Positions 1-7,350 are shown, counted from the stretch's first letter. The stretch is 8,261 bases of DNA from an uncultured Clostridia bacterium (GCA_945868935.1 CAMBNE010000030.1:1-8261); one strand, 5' to 3'. A program made the numbers and translations. Notes: generated by a model not told the origin, from the letters alone.

Positions 1-926
1 CCCTCAACAATATCCTGAGTTGCAAGGTTTACTGTCTGCTCGCTTGCAGATGTGCCTTCCTTGCCGCCGTTGTTGAATTTGTAGTTAGTGGACTTTGACG
101 GAATTTCGCAATAGTAAACGTCCTCGGAATCTGCGTAACGCTTCATCTTTACACCGGGCCAAACCGAGGTTGCCTCGCCGCCCCAGTAATGAACGTATAC
201 GTCGTCCCAGCCTGCGCTGTTTTTTGCATATACCGTACGTGAATTGTTCTTGTTAAAGGTGTATTCATATGAATATGAATTTTCGCCCTTAACAGCAGTC
301 AGAGTGATATTTGTTGATGATAACGGAGCAGTATCGCCGCCGATTGTTACAGCCTGTCCGTTTTCAAACGGAACATTCTCACCGCCGTCAACGCTGTAAT
401 AAGCATTGTCGCAGTTGTAGCAATAAAGGTTGATTGTAACATCGCCTACAAACTGGAAAACGCCTGTGCTGATTGCAACTCTCGGCTCGTCGGTATTGTA
501 CGGCTCCCAATGACCTGTTGCGGTTTTTGTGCCGGGATCTTTGTCAATCAGGAAAATCATATCTCCGCCCGGAATAGCAAGGTCAACTGTCTGCCAGTCT
601 CTCTGCTGACCTGTGTTAAAATTGATTAACGTCTGGTCGCCGGGAATTGTGTATGACCATATGTCGTTTGCCTCGTCAACGAGAGTCATATGCTCGCCTA
701 CCCACGGAACATGCTGACCGTCGGTACCGCCTGCCACATAAGCGGCAGGGAGAATTTCCTCTCCTGTGTTTGCGTCTACTCTGCCCTTCCATTCATCGGG
801 AAGTTTAAAGTAAACAGTTTTGCCTTTTGATGAACTTGCAGCGCTTACCGAGAGTACTCCGCACTGGAGAATCACAAGTAAAAGTGCAAGTATAAAGCTT
901 ATTGACTTTATAGATTTGTGTTTCAT
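1..926 (-). CDS. Secreted starch-binding protein with two CBM26-like modules (N-terminal part, truncated by window edge)
   Basis: The frame is open from an ATG at 926 to the left edge (308 codons), so the C-terminus is unseen. The start is set by an AGGAGGG ribosome site at 934-940, 7 nt upstream. Residues 1-29 form a Sec signal peptide: basic start, hydrophobic core, cleavage near VSA|AS. Residues 38-125 resemble a CBM26 starch-binding module (VYFKLP start, a W-x-G-E-x-M segment at 75-80, YTIPG and a late NFNTG). Residues 150-225 are a small beta-rich linker module of the kind seen between CBMs in clostridial amylases (YYSVDGGE). Residues 231-308 are a second, clearer CBM26 (VYAKNSAGW, WPGVKM, KFNNGG, QTVNL). 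Such modules bind starch on the cell surface or precede a GH13 amylase catalytic domain. No catalytic domain is visible, so it could be an amylase or a non-catalytic starch-adherence protein. The secreted, starch-binding call is firm; the enzyme identity is open. Confidence 0.85.
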   Translation of the reverse strand, partial: MKHKSIKSISFILALLLVILQCGVLSVSAASSSKGKTVYFKLPDEWKGRVDANTGEEILPAAYVAGGTDGQHVPWVGEHMTLVDEANDIWSYTIPGDQTLINFNTGQQRDWQTVDLAIPGGDMIFLIDKDPGTKTATGHWEPYNTDEPRVAISTGVFQFVGDVTINLYCYNCDNAYYSVDGGENVPFENGQAVTIGGDTAPLSSTNITLTAVKGENSYSYEYTFNKNNSRTVYAKNSAGWDDVYVHYWGGEATSVWPGVKMKRYADSEDVYYCEIPSKSTNYKFNNGGKEGTSASEQTVNLATQDIVE

Positions 927-967
927 AAGATATCCCTCCTGTTAGTTTTAATAAAAGGCTCAACTTA

Positions 968-973
968 ATTATA
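968..973 (-). promoter_or_regulatory. Candidate -10 element of the CBM26 gene
   Basis: The minus strand reads TATAAT here, about 42 nt before the start codon at 926, which would give a leader of about 35 nt. No good TTGACA-like -35 box lies 16-18 bp upstream, so an activator may be needed or the call may be wrong. Confidence 0.45.
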
Positions 974-994
974 ACGCCGGTCTATATAAATTAA

Positions 995-1018
995 TATCCT
1001 ATTCTTACCCATTGGATA
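995..1018. promoter_or_regulatory. Inverted repeat upstream of the CBM26 gene promoter
   Basis: TATCC at 995-999 and GGATA at 1014-1018 form a short inverted repeat with a 14-bp spacer. It lies about 21 bp upstream of the candidate -10, so it covers the expected -35 zone. It could be an operator or activator half-site pair. The arms are only 5 bp in AT-rich DNA, so chance is possible. Confidence 0.25.
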
Positions 1019-1178
1019 GTCAGAAAATGACATTATGTATAAAATCAAATTTTTCAACAACAAATATTTACGAATTTTGTACAAATATTTTACTTGTTTT
1101 ATTTAATTGAATATCTGTTAATCTTACATAATGTATGATACAATATATTCAGAAAATAACGGATAACCAGTCTTAATT

Positions 1179-1469
1179 GTGATTACACAATCAGAGAATA
1201 ATATAGACTTTCGCTACATACGAGGAGAATACAGTCTTGCTCCCAAACGTCAGATTGAATTAACAAAGCATATTGAAGATTCTGCAAGGTTTTTTAATTG
1301 TCAGTTTATCATATCTACTCATTCACCGTTTATTCTTTCAATGAAAAATGCAAAAATCTATAATCTTGATAAAATACCCGTAACTACATCAAGCTGGACT
1401 GAGCTTGAAAATGTCAGAACATATTTTGAATTTTTTGAAAAACACAGAAATGAGTTTGTTGACTGTTGA
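1179..1469 (+). pseudogene. C-terminal remnant of an AAA/ABC-type ATPase
   Basis: This 96-codon frame matches only the tail of a common clostridial AAA-family ATPase of about 240-280 residues. It keeps the SLAPKRQIEL helix (19-28), the IEDSARFF segment (32-39), the IISTHSPF strand and H-loop with His48, and the WTELENVRTYFEFF end. The nucleotide-binding Walker A is absent. Where the family has the DEPE Walker B, this frame reads IRGE, so the acidic pair is lost. The reading frame closes upstream with TAA at 1173-1175, and the only possible start is a GTG with no ribosome site. Homology seems to begin near codon 15, as if an earlier deletion or rearrangement removed the rest. It is most likely a non-functional relic. 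Confidence 0.75.
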
Positions 1470-1596
1470 TATCCTGTATATGTTTTAATAAAGATATATT
1501 ATAAAACGGAAATCCGAAACTTAAGTGCAGGCAATAAAGCCTGATACAAGCAAAAAATTTGTCATATTTCATACGCCAAGGACCATACATACAGCC
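1470..1596. other. Intergenic spacer, no gene seen
   Basis: This short AT-rich stretch lies after the ATPase remnant. It holds a small CAGGC/GCCTG hairpin near 1528-1543 without a T-tract and no convincing frame or RNA gene. Confidence 0.5.
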
Positions 1597-1640
1597 AAAG
1601 AGCCGATGAGATGTCAGTTATCTCATCGGCTCTTTTATTT
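1597..1640 (+). terminator. Rho-independent terminator between convergent genes
   Basis: A perfect 13-bp GC-containing stem pairs 1600-1612 with 1620-1632 across a 7-nt loop (GTCAGTT). Three flanking A-T pairs extend it to 16 bp (1597-1635). A T-rich tail follows on the plus strand, so it would end transcription from the remnant ATPase side. On the minus strand the stem is preceded by A residues and followed by only three T residues, so it may also stop, less efficiently, the gene that ends at 1684. Confidence 0.85.
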
Positions 1641-1683
1641 TCTGAATGTACCGAGTAAAAGCAACGTAGAAAATTTTAATATT

Positions 1684-3570
1684 TCACAGCACTAACGACT
1701 CACCTGTATTTCCAACATTGTTGTAGCCGCCTGCGATATATTTTTGAATGCAGGTTACATCAAGTATCGAGATTCTGCCGTCACCGTTTACGTCTGCTGC
1801 TTTCAGAACGAAATCTGTAATACTTACTTCCGTTTCTGCTCCTAAGCTCAGCTTCTGTACGATTGTTGCGTCTTTCACCGTTATTATGCCGTCGCAATCA
1901 ACGTCGCCGTAAATTCCTTCGGTTACTTCTTTTGAGCTAAGACTGTATACAGCTACAGTTCCCGACACCTCACAAGCTGCAATCAGGTAAGCGTTTGCAT
2001 CTGCGCTTTTATCGGCAGGAACAAAGCAAAGTCCCTCGGGTGAAACATCGCCGCATATTTCGGAGCTGAAATCTCTTGAATTAATATAATTCACATACTC
2101 GGGATTTTCCGCATCAGTTATGTCATAGACCATTATGCCGCCGATTCTTTCCAGCGCAATGAACGCATAAGTTTTTGTACCGACTTTTCCTGTTACAACT
2201 GTTTCAGGTTCGGGGCCTTTTTTGCCTGAACGGTCATCTATTGCAATATCGTCATTTGAACAGTTAAAATTATCCTTGAGATATGACGCTGTTAATCTTT
2301 CAAAATCATCCGAGCTTGTAAATACTTCCTCTAATCCGTTTTCGGTCACCTTGAATATTGTAAACGACCTGCCTCCGAAAAGATAATCGCAATTTTCATC
2401 AAGTCCGTCATAATCCGAAGTATCAAAGAATACAACCTTGCCTGTGAGCCCGCTGTTTTCCGCTGTAATTTTACCTGTCGGTGATGTCTTGCCCTTTCCG
2501 AAGTTGCGTTCATCCTCGTTAAGATAATCCGTCCATTCACGGCTGTCGCCTTCGTTTGCGGTAAGTATGTACTGCTCGCCGTTTATATTTGCAAGTGATA
2601 TACCGTCGGGCATACGAATGCCTATTAACGATTCATAGGTTTTGGGATTATACTGCTCGTCTTTTTTATCAATGTCTACAGGAGTAACGCTGTAATCTTC
2701 AAATCCTACCGAATAAATAGCTTTAAAACTCAAACTGTTTAAGTCAAGCACTGCAACAGCGTTAGCCTCCTGAAGTGAAACATATGCAAATTCATTTGAT
2801 GCTGCAATATATTCAGGCTCAAAATCAACCGACGGAGCAGTATTCTTTTTTATAATAATATTTTTATCTGCAAGCGACTGGCGGCTTTCTGCATCGTCAT
2901 ATTTTGTAAAGTCAACAGTAACCGCATTATAATCTCCTGTGTTTACCACTGTTACCGTACCCATAGGGTCTATACTTTCTTCCGTATAGCCTTCTCTCGG
3001 CTCACCCTCGTTTGCGGTAAGGATTTTTGTTCCGTCAGGGGTAAACGTTATCATATCAGGCTGAACACCTGTTTCAATTGACTTATAAAATTCCAGAGTT
3101 CCGTCTTCGTTGCACAAAAATACAACTGCTCTGCCGTTTGCGCTGTACAATTCAGCCTGTACGGCAACGGCAACAAGCTTACCGTCGGGCGATACGGCAA
3201 CCGAGGTCATATCTCCGTAAGCAAAGCTCTCGTCCTCAATCAGACTTTTTACATCAATATCAATTCCGCTTAATTCATCAACAGGGGCGTTGCCGCTTAT
3301 ATTTCCCGTTGAAATCATAGTAAGCACGCCCGACTGACCGTTTACGGCATATGATTTGCCCACAGCCGGGTTGTGAGCTACACTTTCCATAACACCGCCG
3401 TCAGGATTTGTAATCCCCGATGAATATCTTGCGGTTTGGCTGATTTTAAGCGAAGCGTCTTGATTCTCGAAGCCCTGATTCAATTCTTCTGCATTCACGC
3501 CCGTTGACGTAAGCACTGAAAAAGCACTAAGCGTTGCCAGCACGGACGCAATTATTTTCTTCTTTAACAT
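1684..3570 (-). CDS. Secreted choice-of-anchor I beta-propeller-like protein with C-terminal dockerin
   Basis: This is a 628-residue exported protein. The ATG at 3570 is preceded by AGGAGG at 3577-3582 with a 6-nt gap. Residues 1-27 are a signal peptide (KKK, hydrophobic core, VNA|EE). Residues about 45-545 match the choice-of-anchor I family: repeated propeller-like strands, two LTANEG motifs (184-189 and 336-341, the first followed by EPRE, the second by DSREW), KGPEPE (451-456) and ALERIGGIMVYD (472-483). The biochemical role of this family is not established. Residues 553-615 are a type I-like dockerin with two calcium loops: D556-V-D558-C-D560-G through D567, and D593-V-N595-G-D597-G through D604. 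Each is followed by an Ile/Val-Gln-Lys helix. The dockerin predicts docking onto a cohesin scaffold. The family usually carries other anchors, so a dockerin is a notable swap. No catalytic residues can be assigned. Confidence 0.9.
   Translation of the reverse strand: MLKKKIIASVLATLSAFSVLTSTGVNAEELNQGFENQDASLKISQTARYSSGITNPDGGVMESVAHNPAVGKSYAVNGQSGVLTMISTGNISGNAPVDELSGIDIDVKSLIEDESFAYGDMTSVAVSPDGKLVAVAVQAELYSANGRAVVFLCNEDGTLEFYKSIETGVQPDMITFTPDGTKILTANEGEPREGYTEESIDPMGTVTVVNTGDYNAVTVDFTKYDDAESRQSLADKNIIIKKNTAPSVDFEPEYIAASNEFAYVSLQEANAVAVLDLNSLSFKAIYSVGFEDYSVTPVDIDKKDEQYNPKTYESLIGIRMPDGISLANINGEQYILTANEGDSREWTDYLNEDERNFGKGKTSPTGKITAENSGLTGKVVFFDTSDYDGLDENCDYLFGGRSFTIFKVTENGLEEVFTSSDDFERLTASYLKDNFNCSNDDIAIDDRSGKKGPEPETVVTGKVGTKTYAFIALERIGGIMVYDITDAENPEYVNYINSRDFSSEICGDVSPEGLCFVPADKSADANAYLIAACEVSGTVAVYSLSSKEVTEGIYGDVDCDGIITVKDATIVQKLSLGAETEVSITDFVLKAADVNGDGRISILDVTCIQKYIAGGYNNVGNTGESLVL
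1825..1911 (-). other. Dockerin region within the choice-of-anchor I protein
   Basis: Residues about 554-582 hold the first F-hand calcium loop and its helix; the second loop lies just downstream at residues 593-604 (about 1759-1794). The KLSLG and KYIAG ends of the two helices are the usual cohesin-contact positions. The near-symmetry of the two halves fits a type I-like dockerin as found in Ruminococcus cellulosomes and amylosomes. Confidence 0.75.
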
Positions 3571-3606
3571 ATTTTTCCTCCTGAATTTACAATATTAATG
3601 ATTTTC

Positions 3607-3641
3607 AAATCAAAATTGCAAAGCTCAAAAAGCTTTGATTT
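3607..3641 (-). promoter_or_regulatory. Two overlapping hairpins in the leader of the dockerin gene
   Basis: In the presumed 5' leader, AAATCAAA (minus strand, 3641-3634) can pair perfectly with TTTGATTT (3614-3607). CAAAGC (3637-3632) can pair with GCTTTG (3624-3619). The two stems share bases 3634-3637 and so cannot form together. Both are AT-rich and weak. No known riboswitch class was recognised. Confidence 0.25.
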
Positions 3642-3670
3642 AATTTTATATAATTTACTTATTGCTTTCT

Positions 3671-3699
3671 ATCATAACACTGTAAATTTAAAGTAAACA
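3671..3699 (-). promoter_or_regulatory. Candidate promoter of the dockerin gene
   Basis: The minus strand reads TATGAT at 3676-3671 as a -10 and TGTTTA at 3699-3694 as a -35, with a 17-bp spacer. TTTACT with a 15-bp spacer is an alternative. It would give a leader of about 94 nt before the start at 3570. The match is moderate and the region is AT-rich. Confidence 0.35.
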
Positions 3700-3811
3700 T
3701 TGTTTTTAATAAAACTCAATTATTTTGCATCTGCAAATTACGTTTGTGTTTTGTCAGATACAGTCAATAAGGCAACATAAAACTGTACTTTCGCTGTCTT
3801 CTGAATTTCAG

Positions 3812-5314
3812 TTACATATTATTCCTTTTATAGAGGTAATATGTTCTTTTGCCGCCTTTGTAGTCAGATGTTGCTGACGAAACAAGGCTGTAATTTTCAA
3901 ATTGATATTTCTTTCCCCTTGTAACAACATAGTCGGTTTTGCCTGAGCTTACATACTCGTCCTGTGCAGTTTTTATGTCGTCAAGAGGGAGATTAAGATT
4001 GCAGAAGTATTTACAGTTCGGCACAATGTTACAAACTGTGTAAAAGCCGTTGTCAAGCGTTCCGTAATTGAGAAGTGTTGGATTTTTCGTTTCATTTATT
4101 ATCTCTCTGAACTTATACTGTGCAAGTTCCTCTTTAGGGACAAGCATTGACTTTACATTCGGACATATCAGAAGTGAAAAAGCTGTTGACAATATCACTG
4201 AAAAAGCGGCTGATATTTTTAAAATTCCTTTTCCCTTTTTATTTAAGAAAACTTCTGTTTTTTCAGCGGCAAAAATAAATCCGTGCAATGAAAAAACACA
4301 AAGCGGCAGAGCGTAATAATCATAATGTCTGCCTCCTCCGAAAATAAACAGTGCGGTAAAAAACGTCAGCGCAACATAGTTTGCAAGCATTTTTCTGCCG
4401 TCCTTAATCAGTTCATACATAAAACCGAACAAAACAAGGATTGCAGGCAGAATATTTTTCTTTGCCGCATAATACACGCCTTTGGCTGTATTGAGTAAAA
4501 CTCCGAATATTTTTGCTAAAAGCGATTCGCCTTGTGAGCCGTCGGAATAGAGAAACATATTGTCATAAAAATACACACTAAACAAGTCTTTTATTGCACC
4601 GTTAACTGCAAAATAAATCAGTACAGGCAGACTCACAGCCGCAACGCCGAGCACAACAAAGCCTACGCATTTTAAGAGATATTTCCACTCCCTGTTCCTT
4701 AATATCATAATCAGCGGAACAATTACAAAACCGATAAAGAAACCGAGCATTGTGTATTTTATCCACAGCACACAGCCTGAAATAACGCCGATACAGAAGA
4801 GCTGTTTTGCCGAAAATGCCTTTTGAGTTTTAAGCGATTTAAGCGAAAGGTAAAGTCCGCACATAAGAAACGGCAGGCAGAATTCCTCGGCGCTGTCGCC
4901 CTGGCAAAATGCGTGCGAGGAATAAACTACAGCCGAAAATAACGGTACAAACACAAACGCACTTTTGTTGCAGTCATAAAGAAACAGAATTTTAAATGCA
5001 AAAAGCATTACTGCCGTTGCGCTTATCACTTCAAAAACAAATACGCCGAAAAAAGAATCGTTTGAAATCAGATAAGCCAGAGCGTGGATTACGTACAAGA
5101 GCAGACCCTTTTGTTCAAAAATATCACGGTAAACAACCATACCGTTCGTCATTGATTTTCCTACCGTAAAAAAGCAGTTTGCATCAACCCATTCATTGAG
5201 CGGATATAGAAAAGACGATTTTGAACAAATTGAAATTATCAGAAATGATGTTAATGCAGAAACTAAAATAACCCATAAAGATTTTTTGTTTAATTCGTTA
5301 ATTGTTATCTTCAT
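3812..5314 (-). CDS. Polytopic membrane glycosyltransferase, GT39/PMT_2 (GT-C) type
   Basis: This 500-residue integral membrane protein has about ten hydrophobic segments. After the first one, an exported loop carries D44 (EWVDAN) and the motif YRDIFEQKG at 62-70. This is the arrangement of GT-C transferases in the PMT_2/GT39 group, where the first-loop Asp is catalytic and the donor is a polyprenyl-phosphate sugar. A GGGRHYDYYALPL segment at 326-338 and a soluble tail (about 390-500) also fit. It probably adds sugars to a lipid, wall polymer or protein outside the membrane; the acceptor cannot be read. A tandem ATG pair exists at 5320 and 5314. The GGAGG at 5322-5326 lies 1 nt from the first but 7 nt from the second, so the second is chosen. 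It is transcribed away from the glycan operon to its right. No clear terminator follows; a 241-bp gap separates it from the dockerin gene on the same strand. Confidence 0.8.
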   Translation of the reverse strand: MKITINELNKKSLWVILVSALTSFLIISICSKSSFLYPLNEWVDANCFFTVGKSMTNGMVVYRDIFEQKGLLLYVIHALAYLISNDSFFGVFVFEVISATAVMLFAFKILFLYDCNKSAFVFVPLFSAVVYSSHAFCQGDSAEEFCLPFLMCGLYLSLKSLKTQKAFSAKQLFCIGVISGCVLWIKYTMLGFFIGFVIVPLIMILRNREWKYLLKCVGFVVLGVAAVSLPVLIYFAVNGAIKDLFSVYFYDNMFLYSDGSQGESLLAKIFGVLLNTAKGVYYAAKKNILPAILVLFGFMYELIKDGRKMLANYVALTFFTALFIFGGGRHYDYYALPLCVFSLHGFIFAAEKTEVFLNKKGKGILKISAAFSVILSTAFSLLICPNVKSMLVPKEELAQYKFREIINETKNPTLLNYGTLDNGFYTVCNIVPNCKYFCNLNLPLDDIKTAQDEYVSSGKTDYVVTRGKKYQFENYSLVSSATSDYKGGKRTYYLYKRNNM

Positions 5315-5321
5315 TTGCATT

Positions 5322-5326
5322 CCTCC
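5322..5326 (-). promoter_or_regulatory. Ribosome binding site deciding the GT39-like start
   Basis: The minus strand reads GGAGG. The 7-nt gap to the ATG at 5314 is ideal, while the ATG at 5320 is only 1 nt away, which supports the shorter protein. Confidence 0.7.
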
Positions 5327-5341
5327 CGTTTGTCTTTGATA

Positions 5342-5350
5342 ATTCTATCA
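5342..5350 (-). promoter_or_regulatory. Possible extended -10 promoter of the GT39-like gene
   Basis: The minus strand reads TGATAGAAT, an extended -10 of the TGn-TATAAT type about 28 nt before the start at 5314. No good -35 is found at 16-18 bp, so this rests on the extended motif only. Confidence 0.3.
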
Positions 5351-5517
5351 CAACAAGTCAAACGGTTGCGGACAAAGTGAAAGCAGAAATTTTCATATTG
5401 AAAAAGAAAATTTACATACCTTTTATAAAAGCAAAACAAATGGTTAATATTTTGTATTGTTCCAAATTAAGCAAAGCACAATTCCGAGCTAAAATGTAAA
5501 TTTTATTAATGTTTTAT

Positions 5518-5544
5518 CAGCTTTTCGGCTCGTTTGTAAAGCTG
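5518..5544. repeat. Inverted repeat upstream of the glycan operon promoter
   Basis: CAGCTTT at 5518-5524 and AAAGCTG at 5538-5544 are perfect reverse complements around a 13-nt spacer, about 33 bp before the -35 box. It could be a regulator site or a weak hairpin followed by a T-rich stretch. Confidence 0.3.
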
Positions 5545-5577
5545 TGTATTTTTGTCGTAAATTGTTAATCAAGTTTA

Positions 5578-5606
5578 TTGACCGCATAGTTTTTTGAGAA
5601 TATAAT
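5578..5606 (+). promoter_or_regulatory. Sigma-A promoter of the pseudo-HAD/glycosyltransferase operon
   Basis: TTGACC at 5578-5583 and TATAAT at 5601-5606 are separated by exactly 17 bp, a near-consensus vegetative promoter. The predicted start of transcription near 5613 leaves a leader of about 24 nt before the ATG at 5637. This suggests steady expression unless repressed. Confidence 0.85.
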
Positions 5607-5626
5607 GCTTACTGAATTAATAATTT

Positions 5627-5632
5627 GGAGAG
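5627..5632 (+). promoter_or_regulatory. Ribosome binding site deciding the pseudo-HAD start
   Basis: GGAGAG lies 4 nt before the ATG at 5637 (its GGAG core is 6 nt away). A TTG at 5625 in the same frame would overlap this site and has none of its own, so the ATG is preferred. Confidence 0.75.
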
Positions 5633-5636
5633 AAAT

Positions 5637-7349
5637 ATGGTTGAGAAATTACCTCTTGATTTTGTGAGAAAAATCTACAATATGCTTACAAACGGAAACG
5701 ACGACGTGAATTTCTATTGTATGTGTATTCAAAATCAGAACCGTGAAGCGGCTACAAACAGTCCGATTAAATTTGCTCTTAATCTTATAAAAATCAATAT
5801 ACTTTGCAGACTTCCGTTTTCAAAACGCAGGCTGTTTTCAGAGGAAATCGGCAAAGCATATCTTTCGGGAATCTTTGTCCGTCCTGCAATATGCGAACTT
5901 GCCTCGGGAATGCTCGACAACTCCCGACTGATTACCGATATATTCGGCTGTGCCGTTACCACAATAAAAAACAGAAACGACATTTTTAAGGATATTCAAA
6001 AAGAAATCGGAGTAAAAGGCTTTGCCGATTTAAGAAAGCAGTACGACAACAGCAAACTGCCGATTCAGCAGATTTACAAAAAAATCAGTGCAAAGCTGAA
6101 AACAGTTATTGATTACAAAATTGAACTTTCGGTTATGGAAAAGTATTACGTTGCAAACAAATATGCCGTCAGACTGCTTGACATTGCAGCTTGCAACAAC
6201 GTATTTATTACTGCAATTATCCGTTCAGGCTATCCGAGAGAATTTATTGAGAAAATCCTTAAAAAATACAAAATCAGTGTTGACAGACTTATTATTACTT
6301 CCGAGGGTGAAACGGACATTAAAAACGAGGCCTTGGTTAATCCCGAGTTTACGGGTGTTTTCAGCAACGACTACAAGGGATTTATCAAAAAATTCATGAA
6401 GTACGGCTGTAAGCCTATTTACTACCGAAGTCCTCAGGCGCTTATGGAGCGTACTGTTCACCCCAAATTAAGCGATGATTTCAGAAACGTATATGACGGA
6501 ATCTGCGGGCTTAACCTTTTCAGCGGAATTAAAAGAATGAGCAAGGAGTATGAGCTGTCTTTCCTATGTATTGCGCCTGCGGTTGCAGGGTTTGCTCAAA
6601 GGGTCACGAAAAGGATTGATAAAGGGGAGTTTGTAATCTGTCTTTGCGACGAAAACTCATTCTTTGCAAGGCTGATTAAACGGCTTTGCAAAAATAACGA
6701 AAATATCGTATTTTTCCCCTGGTCACCCCTTGCGACAAATAAATTCAAGTCGGCATTGGAGTGGAAAGAAATTATTGAAGAAACACCGATTTTTGACGAC
6801 GCATATTCGGGCGTGTTTGACTGCGTTCTGCGCTACCCTGTTTCATCACTTAAAGCACCTCCCGACACGCTGACTCTGTCGGGAATTATGGCTACTGCAT
6901 GGACTGATAAGTCAAGCGACGGTGTGGATAATGCGATAAGAAAAGTAATCGGAAAGCATAAAAAAATTGTTATAGCCGACCCTGTTCCGGGAATCTGCGC
7001 AACGTCACAGCTTTGCGGAATCGTAGAGAACACAAAGCCCGAAACGATTTACACTTGTGTATCTATGAGTAATATGCTTGGAGAAAAAAGCGGTGATTTA
7101 AAGCCGATTTCAAGGATAATGCAGGGTAATATGCCGTTGCTCTGTCAGATTGGGACTGACGGCAAAAAGTGGATTTATCCAAAGAAAATTGACAATGAAA
7201 AGCTTGATAAAATTTACCGTGCAATCCTTGATTTTTCACTGGACTTTTTTAGGTATACAAAAGACACATCATCCGAGCTGACAATTTCTGGTGACGACGC
7301 TTCTGCGCTGTATATGCAGGGCTTGTCCGAAATTCGCAATATGATTTAA
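5637..7349 (+). CDS. Divergent HAD-like COG5610-type protein of glycan clusters, catalytic motifs degenerate
   Basis: This 570-residue soluble protein has no signal peptide. From about residue 98 it follows the order of the COG5610 'predicted HAD hydrolase' group found in surface-polysaccharide loci. D101-I-F-G-C105 sits where the family has a DIFDT motif I. A helical cap follows (DIFKDIQKEIG, FADLRKQYD). YPREFIEKILKKYKI (199-213) sits at the usual SDMYLP-x-EFIEKIL site. TSEGETD (221-227) and GVFSNDYKGF (240-249) match the SSEVGKT and GDNxxSD positions. The later half also fits, with YELSFLCIAPAVAGFAQ (305-321) and a C-terminal ILDFSLDFFRY (530-540). The motif II Ser becomes I195 or shifts, and the motif IV Asp becomes V241, so hydrolase activity is doubtful. 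Residues 1-97 are unrecognised. It is first in an operon, with the sialyltransferase-like gene starting 14 nt after its stop. Assignment is from remembered family motifs. Confidence 0.65.
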   Translation: MVEKLPLDFVRKIYNMLTNGNDDVNFYCMCIQNQNREAATNSPIKFALNLIKINILCRLPFSKRRLFSEEIGKAYLSGIFVRPAICELASGMLDNSRLITDIFGCAVTTIKNRNDIFKDIQKEIGVKGFADLRKQYDNSKLPIQQIYKKISAKLKTVIDYKIELSVMEKYYVANKYAVRLLDIAACNNVFITAIIRSGYPREFIEKILKKYKISVDRLIITSEGETDIKNEALVNPEFTGVFSNDYKGFIKKFMKYGCKPIYYRSPQALMERTVHPKLSDDFRNVYDGICGLNLFSGIKRMSKEYELSFLCIAPAVAGFAQRVTKRIDKGEFVICLCDENSFFARLIKRLCKNNENIVFFPWSPLATNKFKSALEWKEIIEETPIFDDAYSGVFDCVLRYPVSSLKAPPDTLTLSGIMATAWTDKSSDGVDNAIRKVIGKHKKIVIADPVPGICATSQLCGIVENTKPETIYTCVSMSNMLGEKSGDLKPISRIMQGNMPLLCQIGTDGKKWIYPKKIDNEKLDKIYRAILDFSLDFFRYTKDTSSELTISGDDASALYMQGLSEIRNMI

Positions 7350-7350
7350 C

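Larger units (their letters stand above)
5315..5636. other. Divergent intergenic control region
   Basis: These roughly 320 bp lie between the minus-strand GT39-like gene and the plus-strand pseudo-HAD gene. They are AT-rich and hold the promoters for both directions, a 12-bp palindrome CTTTTATAAAAG at 5420-5431 and a 7-bp inverted repeat at 5518-5544. A plus-strand frame of 65 codons from a TTG at 5302 lacks a ribosome site and is not believed. Confidence 0.6.

Noticed and set aside
1029..1142. Near-repeat of ACATTATGTAT and ACATAATGTAT as a direct repeat or mobile-element scar
   Set aside because: The copies are short, imperfect and AT-rich, with no target duplication or element between them.
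3721..3811. Terminator after the GT39-like gene
   Set aside because: Only short hairpins such as TTTGC/GCAAA are present, without a GC-rich stem followed by a T-tract.
4068..4316. Plus-strand 82-codon frame
   Set aside because: It is antisense to the membrane transferase gene and is a shadow of its codons.
5420..5431. 12-bp palindrome CTTTTATAAAAG as a regulator site
   Set aside because: It is made only of A/T runs with one G/C at each end, expected by chance in this AT-rich spacer.
5302..5499. Plus-strand 65-codon frame
   Set aside because: It starts at a TTG inside the antisense of the GT39-like gene, has no ribosome site and covers the divergent promoter region.
5625..5636. TTG start extending the pseudo-HAD protein by four residues
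   Set aside because: The TTG overlaps the GGAGAG ribosome site that correctly serves the ATG at 5637.
6109..6399. Second plus-strand frame of 96 codons and other small frames inside 5637-7349
   Set aside because: They are out of frame with the well-supported long gene and show no recognisable family or ribosome site.
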